From positions 62,001 to 126,000 of the forward strand of contig JAZNGW010000004.1 in NCBI GenBank assembly GCA_045576655.1: 64,000 nucleotides of DNA. The letters are read 5' to 3'. The notes beneath the pieces are model-generated. The model was given only the letters and a program-made list of their open reading frames with translations. It was not told where the DNA came from and did not search any database. The first letter of the stretch is position 1; each line of letters opens with the position of its first letter. Below, in pieces: positions 26,634 to 34,219 of the stretch. Made by a program: the position numbers and the translations under genes. This stretch comes from RGIG8745 sp045576655. Its GTDB lineage: Bacteria; Bacteroidota; Bacteroidia; Bacteroidales; Bacteroidaceae.

Positions 26634-27887
26634 TTACCTCTTGCTTGTTACGTCTGCTACGTACTTGTCAATCTCAGTAATGAACTCGTCGCCAACAGGC
26701 ACATTGTTCTTCAAGCAGAACATGTCGTACACTGCCTGCCAAGGCATCGCCTTCTGCTCTTCGATTAGCGCGAGCACCTTGTAGCCTTCGCCTGCAAGTT
26801 CGTACTTGCTGATGAGTTCCTTCGGTTCGAGCAGAGCACGGAGCATGCACTTCTGTGCAGAGCGTGAACCGATGACGTATGCGCCGATGCGGTTGATTGA
26901 ACCGTCGAAGAAGTCAAGTCCGTAGTGTACACGGTCGAGTGCGCCGGCACGAACGATTTCGAAGAAGAGTTCCTGAGTAGGGTCGTCCATGATAGTCACA
27001 TGGTCAGAGTCCCAGCGTACAGGACGGCTCACATGGAGCATGAGTTCCTTTACGAACGGAAGCACTGCGCTCACCTTGTCGGCAGGACTCTCTGTAGGGT
27101 GGTAATGACCTGTGTCGATAGTGAGCATCTTGTCGTACTTGGCTGCGTATGCTGTGTAGAAGTCGTGCGAGCCCACAGTGAAGCTTTCCAATCCGATGCC
27201 GAACACCTTGCCTTCGATGCAGTCCTTCATCATAGGCTGTTCCTTAGCGAAGATTTCGTCGAGCGACTGCTTCAGGAGGTTGCGATAGAGAGCGTGGTTT
27301 ACGCTAACGTCCTTGCATCCGTCATGCACCCAGAGGTTCATGATACATGGGTCGCCCTGAGCCTCACCCATAGCGTTAGCGATGTCGCGGCAACGCTTTG
27401 TGTGCTCAATCCAGAAGTCGCGTATGCCCTTGTCAGGATTAGACAAAGAGAGGTTTCCGCTCTTCGGGTGTGAGAACGATGTGGAGTTGAAGTCGAGCAG
27501 AGTGTTGTTCTCCTTACCCCAGTCAATCCAGCTCTGGAAATGTTCTACGCCGACCTCATCGCGGTCAACAACCTTACCCTGGAAGTCGCCGTAAATCTCA
27601 TGAAGGTTCAAGCGGTGTGTGCCTGGTATGAGTGATTTTGCTTTCAGCACGTCCTGACGGAGTTCGTCGATATTGCGTGCAGCACCAGGGAAGTCGCCTG
27701 TCGACTGGATTCCTCCTGAGAGCGAGCCAGCCTGCACCTCAAATCCTTTGACGTCGTCAGCCTGCCAGCAGTGCATGCTGAGGTGGAAGTCCTGCAACTG
27801 ATTCAACACTTTGTCGGTGTCTATACCAAGAGCAGCGTAGCGCTCCTTTGCGATCTCATACGATTTTTGAATCAATTCTTCTTTCAT
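26634..27887 (-). CDS. rhaA: L-rhamnose isomerase
   Basis: The 417 residues start MKEELIQKSYEIAKERYAAL and match RhaA throughout: LSMHCWQADDVKGFE near residue 33, LDFNSTSFSHPKS (metal-site region), LWVHDGCKDVS, ESFTVGSHDFYTAYA and LTIDTGHYHPTE, which supplies Asp/His metal ligands. It interconverts L-rhamnose and L-rhamnulose using Mn2+. A longer frame from 28004 runs into repeat-derived sequence and contains a GGAGGTTGGGAGG hairpin, so the start at 27887 is preferred on homology. It lies between the transporter and a GxxExxY gene; the upstream spacer holds tandem repeats and no clear promoter. Confidence 0.96.
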   Translation of the reverse strand: MKEELIQKSYEIAKERYAALGIDTDKVLNQLQDFHLSMHCWQADDVKGFEVQAGSLSGGIQSTGDFPGAARNIDELRQDVLKAKSLIPGTHRLNLHEIYGDFQGKVVDRDEVGVEHFQSWIDWGKENNTLLDFNSTSFSHPKSGNLSLSNPDKGIRDFWIEHTKRCRDIANAMGEAQGDPCIMNLWVHDGCKDVSVNHALYRNLLKQSLDEIFAKEQPMMKDCIEGKVFGIGLESFTVGSHDFYTAYAAKYDKMLTIDTGHYHPTESPADKVSAVLPFVKELMLHVSRPVRWDSDHVTIMDDPTQELFFEIVRAGALDRVHYGLDFFDGSINRIGAYVIGSRSAQKCMLRALLEPKELISKYELAGEGYKVLALIEEQKAMPWQAVYDMFCLKNNVPVGDEFITEIDKYVADVTSKR

Positions 27888-27981
27888 AATAATTAGAATG
27901 TATTGGCCCCTCCCAACCTCCCCAGGGGGGAGGAGCATTGTTATATATGTATTATTCTGAGTTTGATTGTGCTTTTTATTA

Positions 27982-28312
27982 GGCACGGATTTCGCTGAAG
28001 ACACGGATTCCGCTGTTAAATTCTTTTTATATTGTTCTCTGTTTGTTTTTTACATTTATGTTGTGCGGATAAATTTTACTGTGTATCCCGTGTAATCTGT
28101 GCCCTCATTCTTTTTTTGGCACGGATTTCACTGAAGACACGGGGTCCGCTGTTAAGTTCTTTTTATATTGTTCTTTGTCTGATTCTTACATTTATGTTTC
28201 GTGCAAACTTTTACTGTGTATCCCGTGTAGTCCGTGTAATCTGTGCCCTCATTCTTTTTTTGGCACGGATTTCACTGAAGACACGGAATCCGCTGTTAAG
28301 TTCTTTTTATAT
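27982..28312. repeat. Tandem repeat of 136-144 bp carrying fossil 3' ends of a GxxExxY gene
   Basis: Two full copies (27982-28117 and 28118-28261) and a partial third (28262-28312) each begin GGCACGGATTTCNCTGAAGA. The third runs straight into the stop codon and last codons of the intact GxxExxY gene. Read on the minus strand in that frame, the first two copies encode decayed versions of the same C-terminus: LSAQHKCKKQTENNIKRI* and VCTKHKCKNQTKNNIKRT* against the intact VSAQHKRKIFTKGYIKRT*. The array is thus a tandem duplication of the gene tail plus downstream flank. The remaining spacer (27888-27981) has a GGGGGAGG hairpin only. Confidence 0.75.
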
Positions 28313-28682
28313 ATCCTTTAGTAAATATCTTTCGTTTGTGTTGTGCGGAGACTCCGAAATTTAGCAAGAGTCCAATTTCTATCCCTGTTGCTTTTAAATA
28401 GTTTACCAATTGCCATTCATGTTCAGGGCGTAAATCTGATACTGCCTTTAGTTCAAGTATGACAATGTCGTTTACTACCATGTCTGCACGGAATACCCCT
28501 ACTGTTTCACCTTTGTAATATACTGTAATGTCTTTTTGACATTCGCATTTATAACCTCTCTTGGTCAACTCTTTGTACAGAGCGTTCTGATAAACATTCT
28601 CTAAGAATCCAAATCCCAGAGTATGATGAACTTCATAAAAAGCAGCTAATATGCCTTTTGTTAAATCCTCGTGTATTAGCAT
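28296..28682 (-). CDS. GxxExxY protein (PD-(D/E)XK nuclease-like)
   Basis: The 128 residues start MLIHEDLTKGILAAFYEVHH and include GFGFLENVYQNAL, which gives the family its name (GFLENVY), and FRADMVVNDIVILELKA with the Asp and Glu-x-Lys of the PD-(D/E)XK fold. The family is widespread in Bacteroidota and poorly understood; a nuclease role is assumed from the fold. The long frame starts at 28757, but its first 25 residues are translated repeat text (TEHTERTEYTDFS), so the start at 28682 is preferred. The gene is wedged between rhaB and rhaA, in the same direction, and is followed by tandem relics of its own 3' end, suggesting repeated insertion or duplication here. Confidence 0.85.
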   Translation of the reverse strand: MLIHEDLTKGILAAFYEVHHTLGFGFLENVYQNALYKELTKRGYKCECQKDITVYYKGETVGVFRADMVVNDIVILELKAVSDLRPEHEWQLVNYLKATGIEIGLLLNFGVSAQHKRKIFTKGYIKRT

Positions 28683-28753
28683 AAAAGAGAAATCTGTGTA
28701 TTCTGTGCGTTCAGTGTGTTCCGTGCCTAAAAAACTCTTGATTTTTGGGGCAT

Positions 28754-30172
28754 TCATCCCTGAGGCATGTAAGTCTTCAGTTCGATAGAGTTGGCGATGA
28801 TGCTGCGCATTTCGTAGATGTCGCCCACAAGACCTGCCGCCTTCGCCTGAAGCATGATGTTGCCGATAGCGGTACCTTCCACCGGACCTGTCACTACAGG
28901 AATGCCAATGGTGTTGGCGGTGAGCTGCATCAGGAACTCGTTGTATGTGCCACCACCGATGACATGGAGTTTCTCTATCTCGAACGGCGCCATTTCCTTC
29001 AGATAGCCCAGCACCTCACGATAGCGAAGCGCTAGACTCTCGAATATGCAGCGCGCCATCTCTTTGTAGTCCTGCGGCACGTGCTGACCTGTCCTCTCGC
29101 AATATTCCTTGATAGCCTCGACCATTGATGGCGGATTGGCAAAACTTGGGTCGTCGGGGTTGATGACCGACTGGTGAGCGGGAGCCTGCTGACAGTCTGC
29201 CACAATCTGCGCCACATCCTTCGGTGCGTCAGTCCACTCCTTGCGGCAACGCTCCAGCAACCACAGGCCGCAGATGTTCTTGAGGAAACGTGTTGTGCCC
29301 TCTATGCCGCCCTCGTTGGTGAAGTTGTAGTCGAAACTCTTATCGTTGATAATAGCATCCTTGACCTCGATGCCGAGCAGCGACCATGTGCCGCAACTGA
29401 GATATGCAAACCTCTCGTTCTGTGCCGGTACGGCAGCAACGGCTGCACCGGTGTCATGACCCGCCACTGCTACTACAGGGACTGCGCCGAGACCCGTCTG
29501 ACGCTGCACCTCTTCGCTCAGCACGCCAACCTTGTCGCCAGGGTTGACGTAGCGCCCGAACTGGCTTTCCTTCAGCCCGATTACGTCAATAAGTTCCTTG
29601 TCAATCTTCTTCGTGCGGGGATCGAGCATCTGGCTCGTGGAGAGGATGGTGTACTCGCACACCGCCTCGCCCGTGAGCATATACATCAGCGCATCAGGCA
29701 CGAACAGAATCTTTTCTGCTGCCTCAAGTGCCGAATCGTTGTTCTTCCTCAAAGTCGCTAACTGGAATAGCGAGTTGAAGTTCATGAACTGTATGCCAGT
29801 CTTTTCGTACACCTTCTCCTTTGGCACCATGCGGAAGTACTCCTCCATAGCCCCCTCGGTGTGCGGGTCGCGATAGCAATAAGGATTGCGCAGAATGCCG
29901 CCGTCCTTGCCTATGCACACAAAGTCCACACCCCATGTATCAATGCCAATGGAGTCGATAGCAATGCCTTCGGCGGCAACAACTTTCAGTCCGCGGATTA
30001 TCTCGCTGTAAAGGGCGAATATGTCCCAGTAGAAATGCCCGCCGGTCTCAATAATGTTATTTGGAAAACGTGTCAGTTCCCTCTGCACGAGTTTGCCGTC
30101 GACGATACTACCGAGAATCGTCCTGCCACTCGTAGCGCCGAGGTCGACAGCAAAGAAATTATGTCCTGTCAT
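28754..30172 (-). CDS. rhaB: Rhamnulokinase
   Basis: The 472 residues have the FGGY kinase fold: FFAVDLGATSGRTILGSI at the N-terminus (phosphate-1 motif), IDSIGIDTWGVDFVCIG, VAGHDTGAAVAAVP and YLSCGTWSLLG in the middle, and IEKLHVIGGGTYNEFLMQLT near residue 410. It phosphorylates L-rhamnulose at O1. It is the first gene of the rhamnose set and has the only convincing promoter (30197-30227), so rhaB may lead the transcript, with rhaA and downstream genes now separated by an inserted GxxExxY gene and repeats. No AraC-type or other regulator is adjacent. Confidence 0.95.
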   Translation of the reverse strand: MTGHNFFAVDLGATSGRTILGSIVDGKLVQRELTRFPNNIIETGGHFYWDIFALYSEIIRGLKVVAAEGIAIDSIGIDTWGVDFVCIGKDGGILRNPYCYRDPHTEGAMEEYFRMVPKEKVYEKTGIQFMNFNSLFQLATLRKNNDSALEAAEKILFVPDALMYMLTGEAVCEYTILSTSQMLDPRTKKIDKELIDVIGLKESQFGRYVNPGDKVGVLSEEVQRQTGLGAVPVVAVAGHDTGAAVAAVPAQNERFAYLSCGTWSLLGIEVKDAIINDKSFDYNFTNEGGIEGTTRFLKNICGLWLLERCRKEWTDAPKDVAQIVADCQQAPAHQSVINPDDPSFANPPSMVEAIKEYCERTGQHVPQDYKEMARCIFESLALRYREVLGYLKEMAPFEIEKLHVIGGGTYNEFLMQLTANTIGIPVVTGPVEGTAIGNIMLQAKAAGLVGDIYEMRSIIANSIELKTYMPQG

Positions 30173-30196
30173 AGTGCGTTTTTAAGTATTAGCATC

Positions 30197-30227
30197 CAAA
30201 GTTAATTTTTTATTTTTTGTTGTGCAA
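30197..30227 (-). promoter_or_regulatory. rhaB: Promoter TTG-N20-TAACTTTG for rhaB
   Basis: On the minus strand TTG at 30225-30227, TAACTTTG at 30197-30204; 24 bases remain to the start codon. Confidence 0.65.
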
Positions 30228-30282
30228 CAGAGGAGGGCGTTTTTCGCGCAGGAGCACGTGCGGAGAAGTGATGAAACCTGCT

Positions 30283-30390
30283 TCAGAACTTCAAACTCAG
30301 TCTAAGTTCGTATAAACTTAGTCTAAGTTCGTACGTTTTCAGTCTGAGTTTGTATAAACTTAGCCTAAGTTTGAAGTTTTCAGCGAAGTG
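30283..30390. repeat. Four-unit phased palindromic array, family B, copy 2
   Basis: Cores of the AACTTAGNCTAAGTT type start at 30294, 30315, 30336 (degenerate left half, TTTTCAGTCTGAGTT) and 30357, all 21 bp apart. The right flank GAAGTTTTCAGCGAAGTG closely matches that of family A copy 1 (ATAGTTTTCAGCGAGGTG); the left flank reads CCTGCTTCAGAA. It lies between the divergent rhaB and argE-like promoters, so it separates two transcription units without being downstream of either. Confidence 0.85.
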
Positions 30391-30422
30391 ACTGAGGATT
30401 TGATACTGGGCGTTTTGATTGT

Positions 30423-30452
30423 TTGACGTTTCAAGTAAATGGTGTATATTTG
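30423..30452 (+). promoter_or_regulatory. Promoter TTG-N19-TATATTTG for the M20 hydrolase gene
   Basis: TTG at 30423-30425 and TATATTTG at 30445-30452. It lies inside the longest possible frame, which shows that translation starts further downstream, at 30494. Confidence 0.75.
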
Positions 30453-30493
30453 CGGACGGTTCTCCGGAACCTAAATCTAACTACAAAAAGAAT

Positions 30494-31564
30494 ATGGCTA
30501 CACACAAGAATATGGCAGCCGAGGCGGCTGAACTGCTAAAGCAACTTATCTCCACTCCGTCGGTGAGCCGCAACGAGAAGGAGGCTGCCGACATTATGCT
30601 GAACTTCATGGAGGAGAAGGGACTCCGCCCGCAGCGCCACGGCAACAATGTGTGGGCGGTATGTGCCGACTTCGACGAGAAGAAACCGACCATTCTGCTC
30701 AATGCGCACATCGACACGGTGCGCCCTGTTGACGGATGGACGCACGATCCTTTCATTCCTGAAATGGCGGACGACGGCGACACTATCTACGGACTCGGAA
30801 GCAACGACGACGGGGGAAGCGTAGTCGCCCTGCTCGAAGTGTTCATGCTGATGTGTGGCAAAAGTCGCACTTATAACCTTATCTATCTCGCTTCGTGCGA
30901 AGAAGAGGTATCGGGCAAGGGGGGCATTGAGAGCGTGCTGCCGCTGCTGCCGAAGATTGACCTCGGCATCGTGGGCGAGCCTACGGGCATGCAGCCTGCC
31001 ATAGCGGAGAAAGGGCTGATGGTCATCGATGCCACCGCACACGGTAAGGCGGGACACGCTGCACGCAACGAGGGCGAGAATGCCATATACAAGGCTCTGG
31101 ACGACATCCGCTGGATAAGCACATACGAGTTCCCGAAAAAGACCGACTTGCTCGGACCAGTCAAGATGAGTGTGACCATCATAAACGCAGGCACGCAGCA
31201 CAACGTGGTGCCCGACAAGTGCGTGTACACCATCGACGTGCGCAGCAACGAATGCTATACCAACGAGGAAATCTTTGCAGAGATAGAGCGCAACATCAAG
31301 AGCGTGCCTGTGGCGCGATCCTTCAGGCTAAGTTCATCGGGAATCGACGAGGAGCACCCTTTCGTGGTGAGATGCAAGGAACTGGGGCTCACCCCATTCG
31401 GTTCGCCTACCCTCTCCGACCAGGCGCTGATGCGCTTCACTTCCGTAAAGATAGGTCCGGGACAGTCGTCGCGCTCGCACACTGCCGACGAGTTCATCCG
31501 CGTGAGCGAGATTGCTGAAGCGATAGATGTGTACACGAAACTTCTTGACGGATTGGAACTGTAA
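30494..31564 (+). CDS. argE: M20 family metallohydrolase, probable N-acylornithine deacylase
   Basis: The 356 residues have the M20 di-zinc pattern: LLNAHIDTVRP (first His/Asp), YGLGSNDDGGSVVALLE (bridging Asp), SCEEEVSGKGG (catalytic Glu and Glu ligand), GIVGEPTG and, at the end, IGPGQSSRSHTADEFI with the last His ligand. The dimerisation-domain signature KGLMVIDATAHGKAGHAARN is also present. In Bacteroidota this ArgE-like type removes the acyl group from N-acetyl- or N-succinyl-ornithine or the citrulline derivative. argB is elsewhere in the window, so the arginine genes are scattered. The promoter at 30423-30452 places the start at 30494 (or the next ATG at 30512). Confidence 0.82.
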   Translation: MATHKNMAAEAAELLKQLISTPSVSRNEKEAADIMLNFMEEKGLRPQRHGNNVWAVCADFDEKKPTILLNAHIDTVRPVDGWTHDPFIPEMADDGDTIYGLGSNDDGGSVVALLEVFMLMCGKSRTYNLIYLASCEEEVSGKGGIESVLPLLPKIDLGIVGEPTGMQPAIAEKGLMVIDATAHGKAGHAARNEGENAIYKALDDIRWISTYEFPKKTDLLGPVKMSVTIINAGTQHNVVPDKCVYTIDVRSNECYTNEEIFAEIERNIKSVPVARSFRLSSSGIDEEHPFVVRCKELGLTPFGSPTLSDQALMRFTSVKIGPGQSSRSHTADEFIRVSEIAEAIDVYTKLLDGLEL

Positions 31565-31636
31565 GAAAAAGGAAAAACATTCAGAACAAACGCTGACTTT
31601 TTTCTGTAAAAAGGATAACATTTCTGTAATTTTGCT

Positions 31637-31644
31637 TAACTTTG
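31637..31644 (+). promoter_or_regulatory. ddh: -7 box (TAACTTTG) of ddh
   Basis: Exact TAnnTTTG match 40 bases before the start codon; no TTG at the usual distance. Confidence 0.5.
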
Positions 31645-31684
31645 CGACGTAAAAAGAGCAAAAAGAAATCTAAACGACAATAAT

Positions 31685-32584
31685 ATGGAAAAGATAAAAG
31701 TGGCCATCGTAGGTTATGGCAACATAGGTAAATATGCGCTCGATGCCATCGAGACTGCTCCCGATATGGAATGCGTCGGCGTAGTGCGCCGCAACGGAGC
31801 AGAGAATCGCCCTGCCGAACTGAAGGACATCCCTGTAGTGAAAAGCATCAAGGAACTTGACAAGGTGGACGTGGCTATACTCGCCACACCTACACGCAAG
31901 GTAGAGGAATACGCAAAGGAGTGCTTGGCGCTTGGCATCAACACCGTGGACAGTTTCGACATCCACACACAAATCGTCGACCTGCGCCGCTCGCTCGACG
32001 CTGCGGCAAAGCAGTACGGAGCCGTGTCAATCATCTCAGCAGGCTGGGACCCAGGCAGCGACTCCATCGTACGCACGCTCATGGAGAGCCTTGCTCCTAA
32101 AGGCGTGAGCTATACCAACTTCGGTCCAGGCCGTTCCATGGGACACTCCGTAGCCGTGAAGGCCATCGATGGAGTAAAGGACGCACTAAGCGTAACAATC
32201 CCTGTAGGCACAGGCATACACCGCCGCATGGTGTACGTTGAGCTTGAGGACGGAGCGGACTTCCAGTCTGTGGCTGCCGCAATAAAGGCCGACCCTTACT
32301 TCGTGAACGACGAGACCCACGTGAAGCAGGTGAAGAGCGTGGACGAACTCAACGACGTGGGCCACGGAGTGAACCTCGTTCGCAAAGGCGTATCAGGAAA
32401 GACACACAACCAGATGTTCGAGTTTAACATGAAAATCAACAACCCTGCGCTGACCTCTCAGGTGCTCGTCAACGTGGCGCGCGCCGCAATGCGCCAGCGT
32501 CCAGGAGCATATACAATGATAGAGATTCCGGTAATCGACATGCTCTGCGGCGACCGTGAAGAACTCATCGCCCACCTCGTGTAA
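31685..32584 (+). CDS. ddh: meso-Diaminopimelate D-dehydrogenase
   Basis: The 299 residues begin KIKVAIVGYGNIGKYALDAI (NADP-binding GxGxxG) and carry Ddh features: ILATPTRKVEEYAK, NTVDSFDIHTQIVDLR, SAGWDPGSDSIVRTLMESL, FGPGRSMGHSVAVKAIDGV and the C-terminal MIEIPVIDMLCG. The enzyme makes meso-diaminopimelate in one step from tetrahydrodipicolinate, or runs in reverse, bypassing the acylated branch. With dapB (19901) it gives a short DAP route for peptidoglycan and lysine. The gene stands alone with its own promoter box and a strong terminator. Confidence 0.95.
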   Translation: MEKIKVAIVGYGNIGKYALDAIETAPDMECVGVVRRNGAENRPAELKDIPVVKSIKELDKVDVAILATPTRKVEEYAKECLALGINTVDSFDIHTQIVDLRRSLDAAAKQYGAVSIISAGWDPGSDSIVRTLMESLAPKGVSYTNFGPGRSMGHSVAVKAIDGVKDALSVTIPVGTGIHRRMVYVELEDGADFQSVAAAIKADPYFVNDETHVKQVKSVDELNDVGHGVNLVRKGVSGKTHNQMFEFNMKINNPALTSQVLVNVARAAMRQRPGAYTMIEIPVIDMLCGDREELIAHLV

Positions 32585-32618
32585 GACTCGGTAGAAAGAC
32601 ATATATAGAGAGAATGAG

Positions 32619-32656
32619 AAGAGGGGTGTCCAGTCGGACACCCCTCTTTATCTTTT
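32619..32656 (+). terminator. Terminator of ddh
   Basis: GAGGGGTGTCC-AGTC-GGACACCCCTC, an 11-bp perfect stem, followed by TTTATCTTTT. It can also end the convergent minus-strand operon in part. Confidence 0.85.
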
Positions 32657-32699
32657 CATCAGCAAAGCGTAAAGGTCAAACCCTAAACGTTAAACCCCA

Positions 32700-33245
32700 T
32701 CACACTTCCCTGATCAGCTCCATACCCTTGCGGATAGCCTCTTCGTTCATCGGAATGAGTTTATGATGACGCTCAGGCAAAGTCTTGCGCAAACCGCTCA
32801 CCACATCCTCAACCGAAGCGAGTTGCGGACGCGCCTTGAGAAGTCCGCCAAGCACAAGCATGTTGAACACCTTGCTGTTCGACATCTGCGCCGCAGCCTC
32901 CATCGCATTGATGCAGAACACCTTCACATCGGTGCGCGACGGACGCTTGTAGATGCCATAACTGTCGTAGATTATTGTACCGCCAGGCTTGACCATCGAC
33001 TCAAACTTCTCAAGCGAAGGTTGGTTGAGGATGATTGCCGTGTCATACTTGTTGATGATAGGCGACGAGATAGGTTCGTCGCTGACAATCACAGTCACAT
33101 TGGCTGTTCCGCCGCGCTGTTCCGGTCCGTAGGCCGGCATCCAAGTGACATGCTTGTCTTCCATAATTCCAGCGTAAGCCAATATTTTGCCCATCGAGAG
33201 GACACCCTGTCCTCCGAATCCTGATATGATGATTTCTTCAGTCAT
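32700..33245 (-). CDS. 2-oxoacid:ferredoxin oxidoreductase, gamma subunit
   Basis: The 181 residues are a catalytic-gamma domain of the 2-oxoacid oxidoreductase family: start MTEEIIISGFGGQGVLSMGKIL, then YGPEQRGGTANVTVIVSDEPI and NMLVLGGLLKARP. This subunit takes part in CoA and acyl handling. It is the last gene of the minus-strand operon acyl-CoA ligase, TPR, ferredoxin, alpha, beta, gamma. It is separated from the beta gene by 130 bases made mostly of short ACTCAAAA-type repeats. Substrate range (branched-chain or 2-oxoglutarate) is discussed under the alpha subunit. Confidence 0.9.
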   Translation of the reverse strand: MTEEIIISGFGGQGVLSMGKILAYAGIMEDKHVTWMPAYGPEQRGGTANVTVIVSDEPISSPIINKYDTAIILNQPSLEKFESMVKPGGTIIYDSYGIYKRPSRTDVKVFCINAMEAAAQMSNSKVFNMLVLGGLLKARPQLASVEDVVSGLRKTLPERHHKLIPMNEEAIRKGMELIREV

Positions 33246-33375
33246 GTTCTTTTAGTAGTTATTTGTAGGGACAAGGCGCGCCTTGTCCGAGGAGTTAAGG
33301 AGTTAAGAAGTTAAGGAGTTAAAAAACTCACAAACTCAAGAACTCAAGAACTTAAAAACTCAAAAACTTAAAAAC
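33246..33375. repeat. Short tandem repeats between oxidoreductase genes
   Basis: After a GGGACAAGGCGCGCCTTGTCC hairpin at about 33269-33289, the spacer is nearly all GAGTTAAGAAGTTAAG and ACTCAAAAACTTAAAA short repeats up to the end of the beta-subunit gene. Similar GTTAAG repeats occupy 34141-34180 and other spacers in the window. Confidence 0.7.
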
Positions 33376-34140
33376 TCAAAAACTCACTTTCAAGTCGCCC
33401 AACGGATAATAAGGGAACATGTTCTCCGCCATCCACTTGTTGGCCTGCTCAGGAGTCATCTTCCATCCCGAAGCACAAGTAGAGACAATCTCCACGAGCG
33501 ACGAGCCTTTGCGGTTCATTGAGTTCTCAAACGCCTGACGGATGGCCTTCTTGGCACGGCGGATGTTTGCCACTGTGTCGACAGCCTGGCGAGTGACGTA
33601 ACACGTGCCCTCAAGCGTAGCGGCTATGTCAGTAACGTGGAGCGGGAATCCGTGCAAGTCCGACTGACGGCCATAAGGGCAAGTCGAAGTCTTCATGCCC
33701 ATGAGAGTAGTAGGAGCCATCTGACCGCCAGTCATTCCGTAGATAGCATTGTTGATGAATATCACAGCGATATTCTCACCGCGGTTGAGAGCATGGATAG
33801 TCTCGCCCGTACCGATACATGCCAGGTCGCCGTCGCCCTGATAGGTGAACACAAGATGCTCCGGCCAGAGGCGTTTAACAGCACTGGCACATGCAGGAGC
33901 GCGTCCATGAGCCGCCTCAATCCAATCGATGTCAACATAGCGATATGCAAACACGGCACATCCCACAGGACATATGCCCACAGTCTTTTCCTCCACTCCC
34001 ATCTCCTCGATAATCTCGGCAATGAGTTTATGCACAACTCCATGACTGCATCCAGGGCAGTAGTGCATCGGAGTGTCGTTCATCAAGGCAGGCTTTCCAG
34101 CAACTTGGTTCTCGGGTTTTAATATATCTTCTCTTGTCAT
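33376..34140 (-). CDS. 2-oxoacid:ferredoxin oxidoreductase, thiamine-diphosphate (beta) subunit
   Basis: The 254 residues hold the TPP-binding C-domain: HYCPGCSHGVVHKLIAE (conserved CPGCxH) at about 27-43, ICPVGCAVFAYRYVD, the TPP/Mg motif GDGDLACIGTGETIHALNRG followed by FINNAIYGMTGGQMAPTTL. It decarboxylates the 2-oxoacid. In this enzyme class electrons pass through iron-sulfur clusters to ferredoxin. The CPGC site and the GDGD...NN motif are intact, so the subunit should be active. The gene lies between the alpha gene (79-base gap with short repeats) and the gamma gene. Confidence 0.93.
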   Translation of the reverse strand: MTREDILKPENQVAGKPALMNDTPMHYCPGCSHGVVHKLIAEIIEEMGVEEKTVGICPVGCAVFAYRYVDIDWIEAAHGRAPACASAVKRLWPEHLVFTYQGDGDLACIGTGETIHALNRGENIAVIFINNAIYGMTGGQMAPTTLMGMKTSTCPYGRQSDLHGFPLHVTDIAATLEGTCYVTRQAVDTVANIRRAKKAIRQAFENSMNRKGSSLVEIVSTCASGWKMTPEQANKWMAENMFPYYPLGDLKVSF

Positions 34141-34219
34141 ATTCTTAGAAGTTAAGGAAGTAAGTAGTTAAGTAGTTAAGGAGGTTTGAAATTCCCTCCC
34201 TATGGAGGGTTAGGGAGGG

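Noticed and set aside
28032..28364. Plus-strand open frame of 110 codons in the tandem repeat
   Set aside because: It merely translates the 136-144 bp repeat on the other strand; the internal duplication in the protein follows the DNA repeat.
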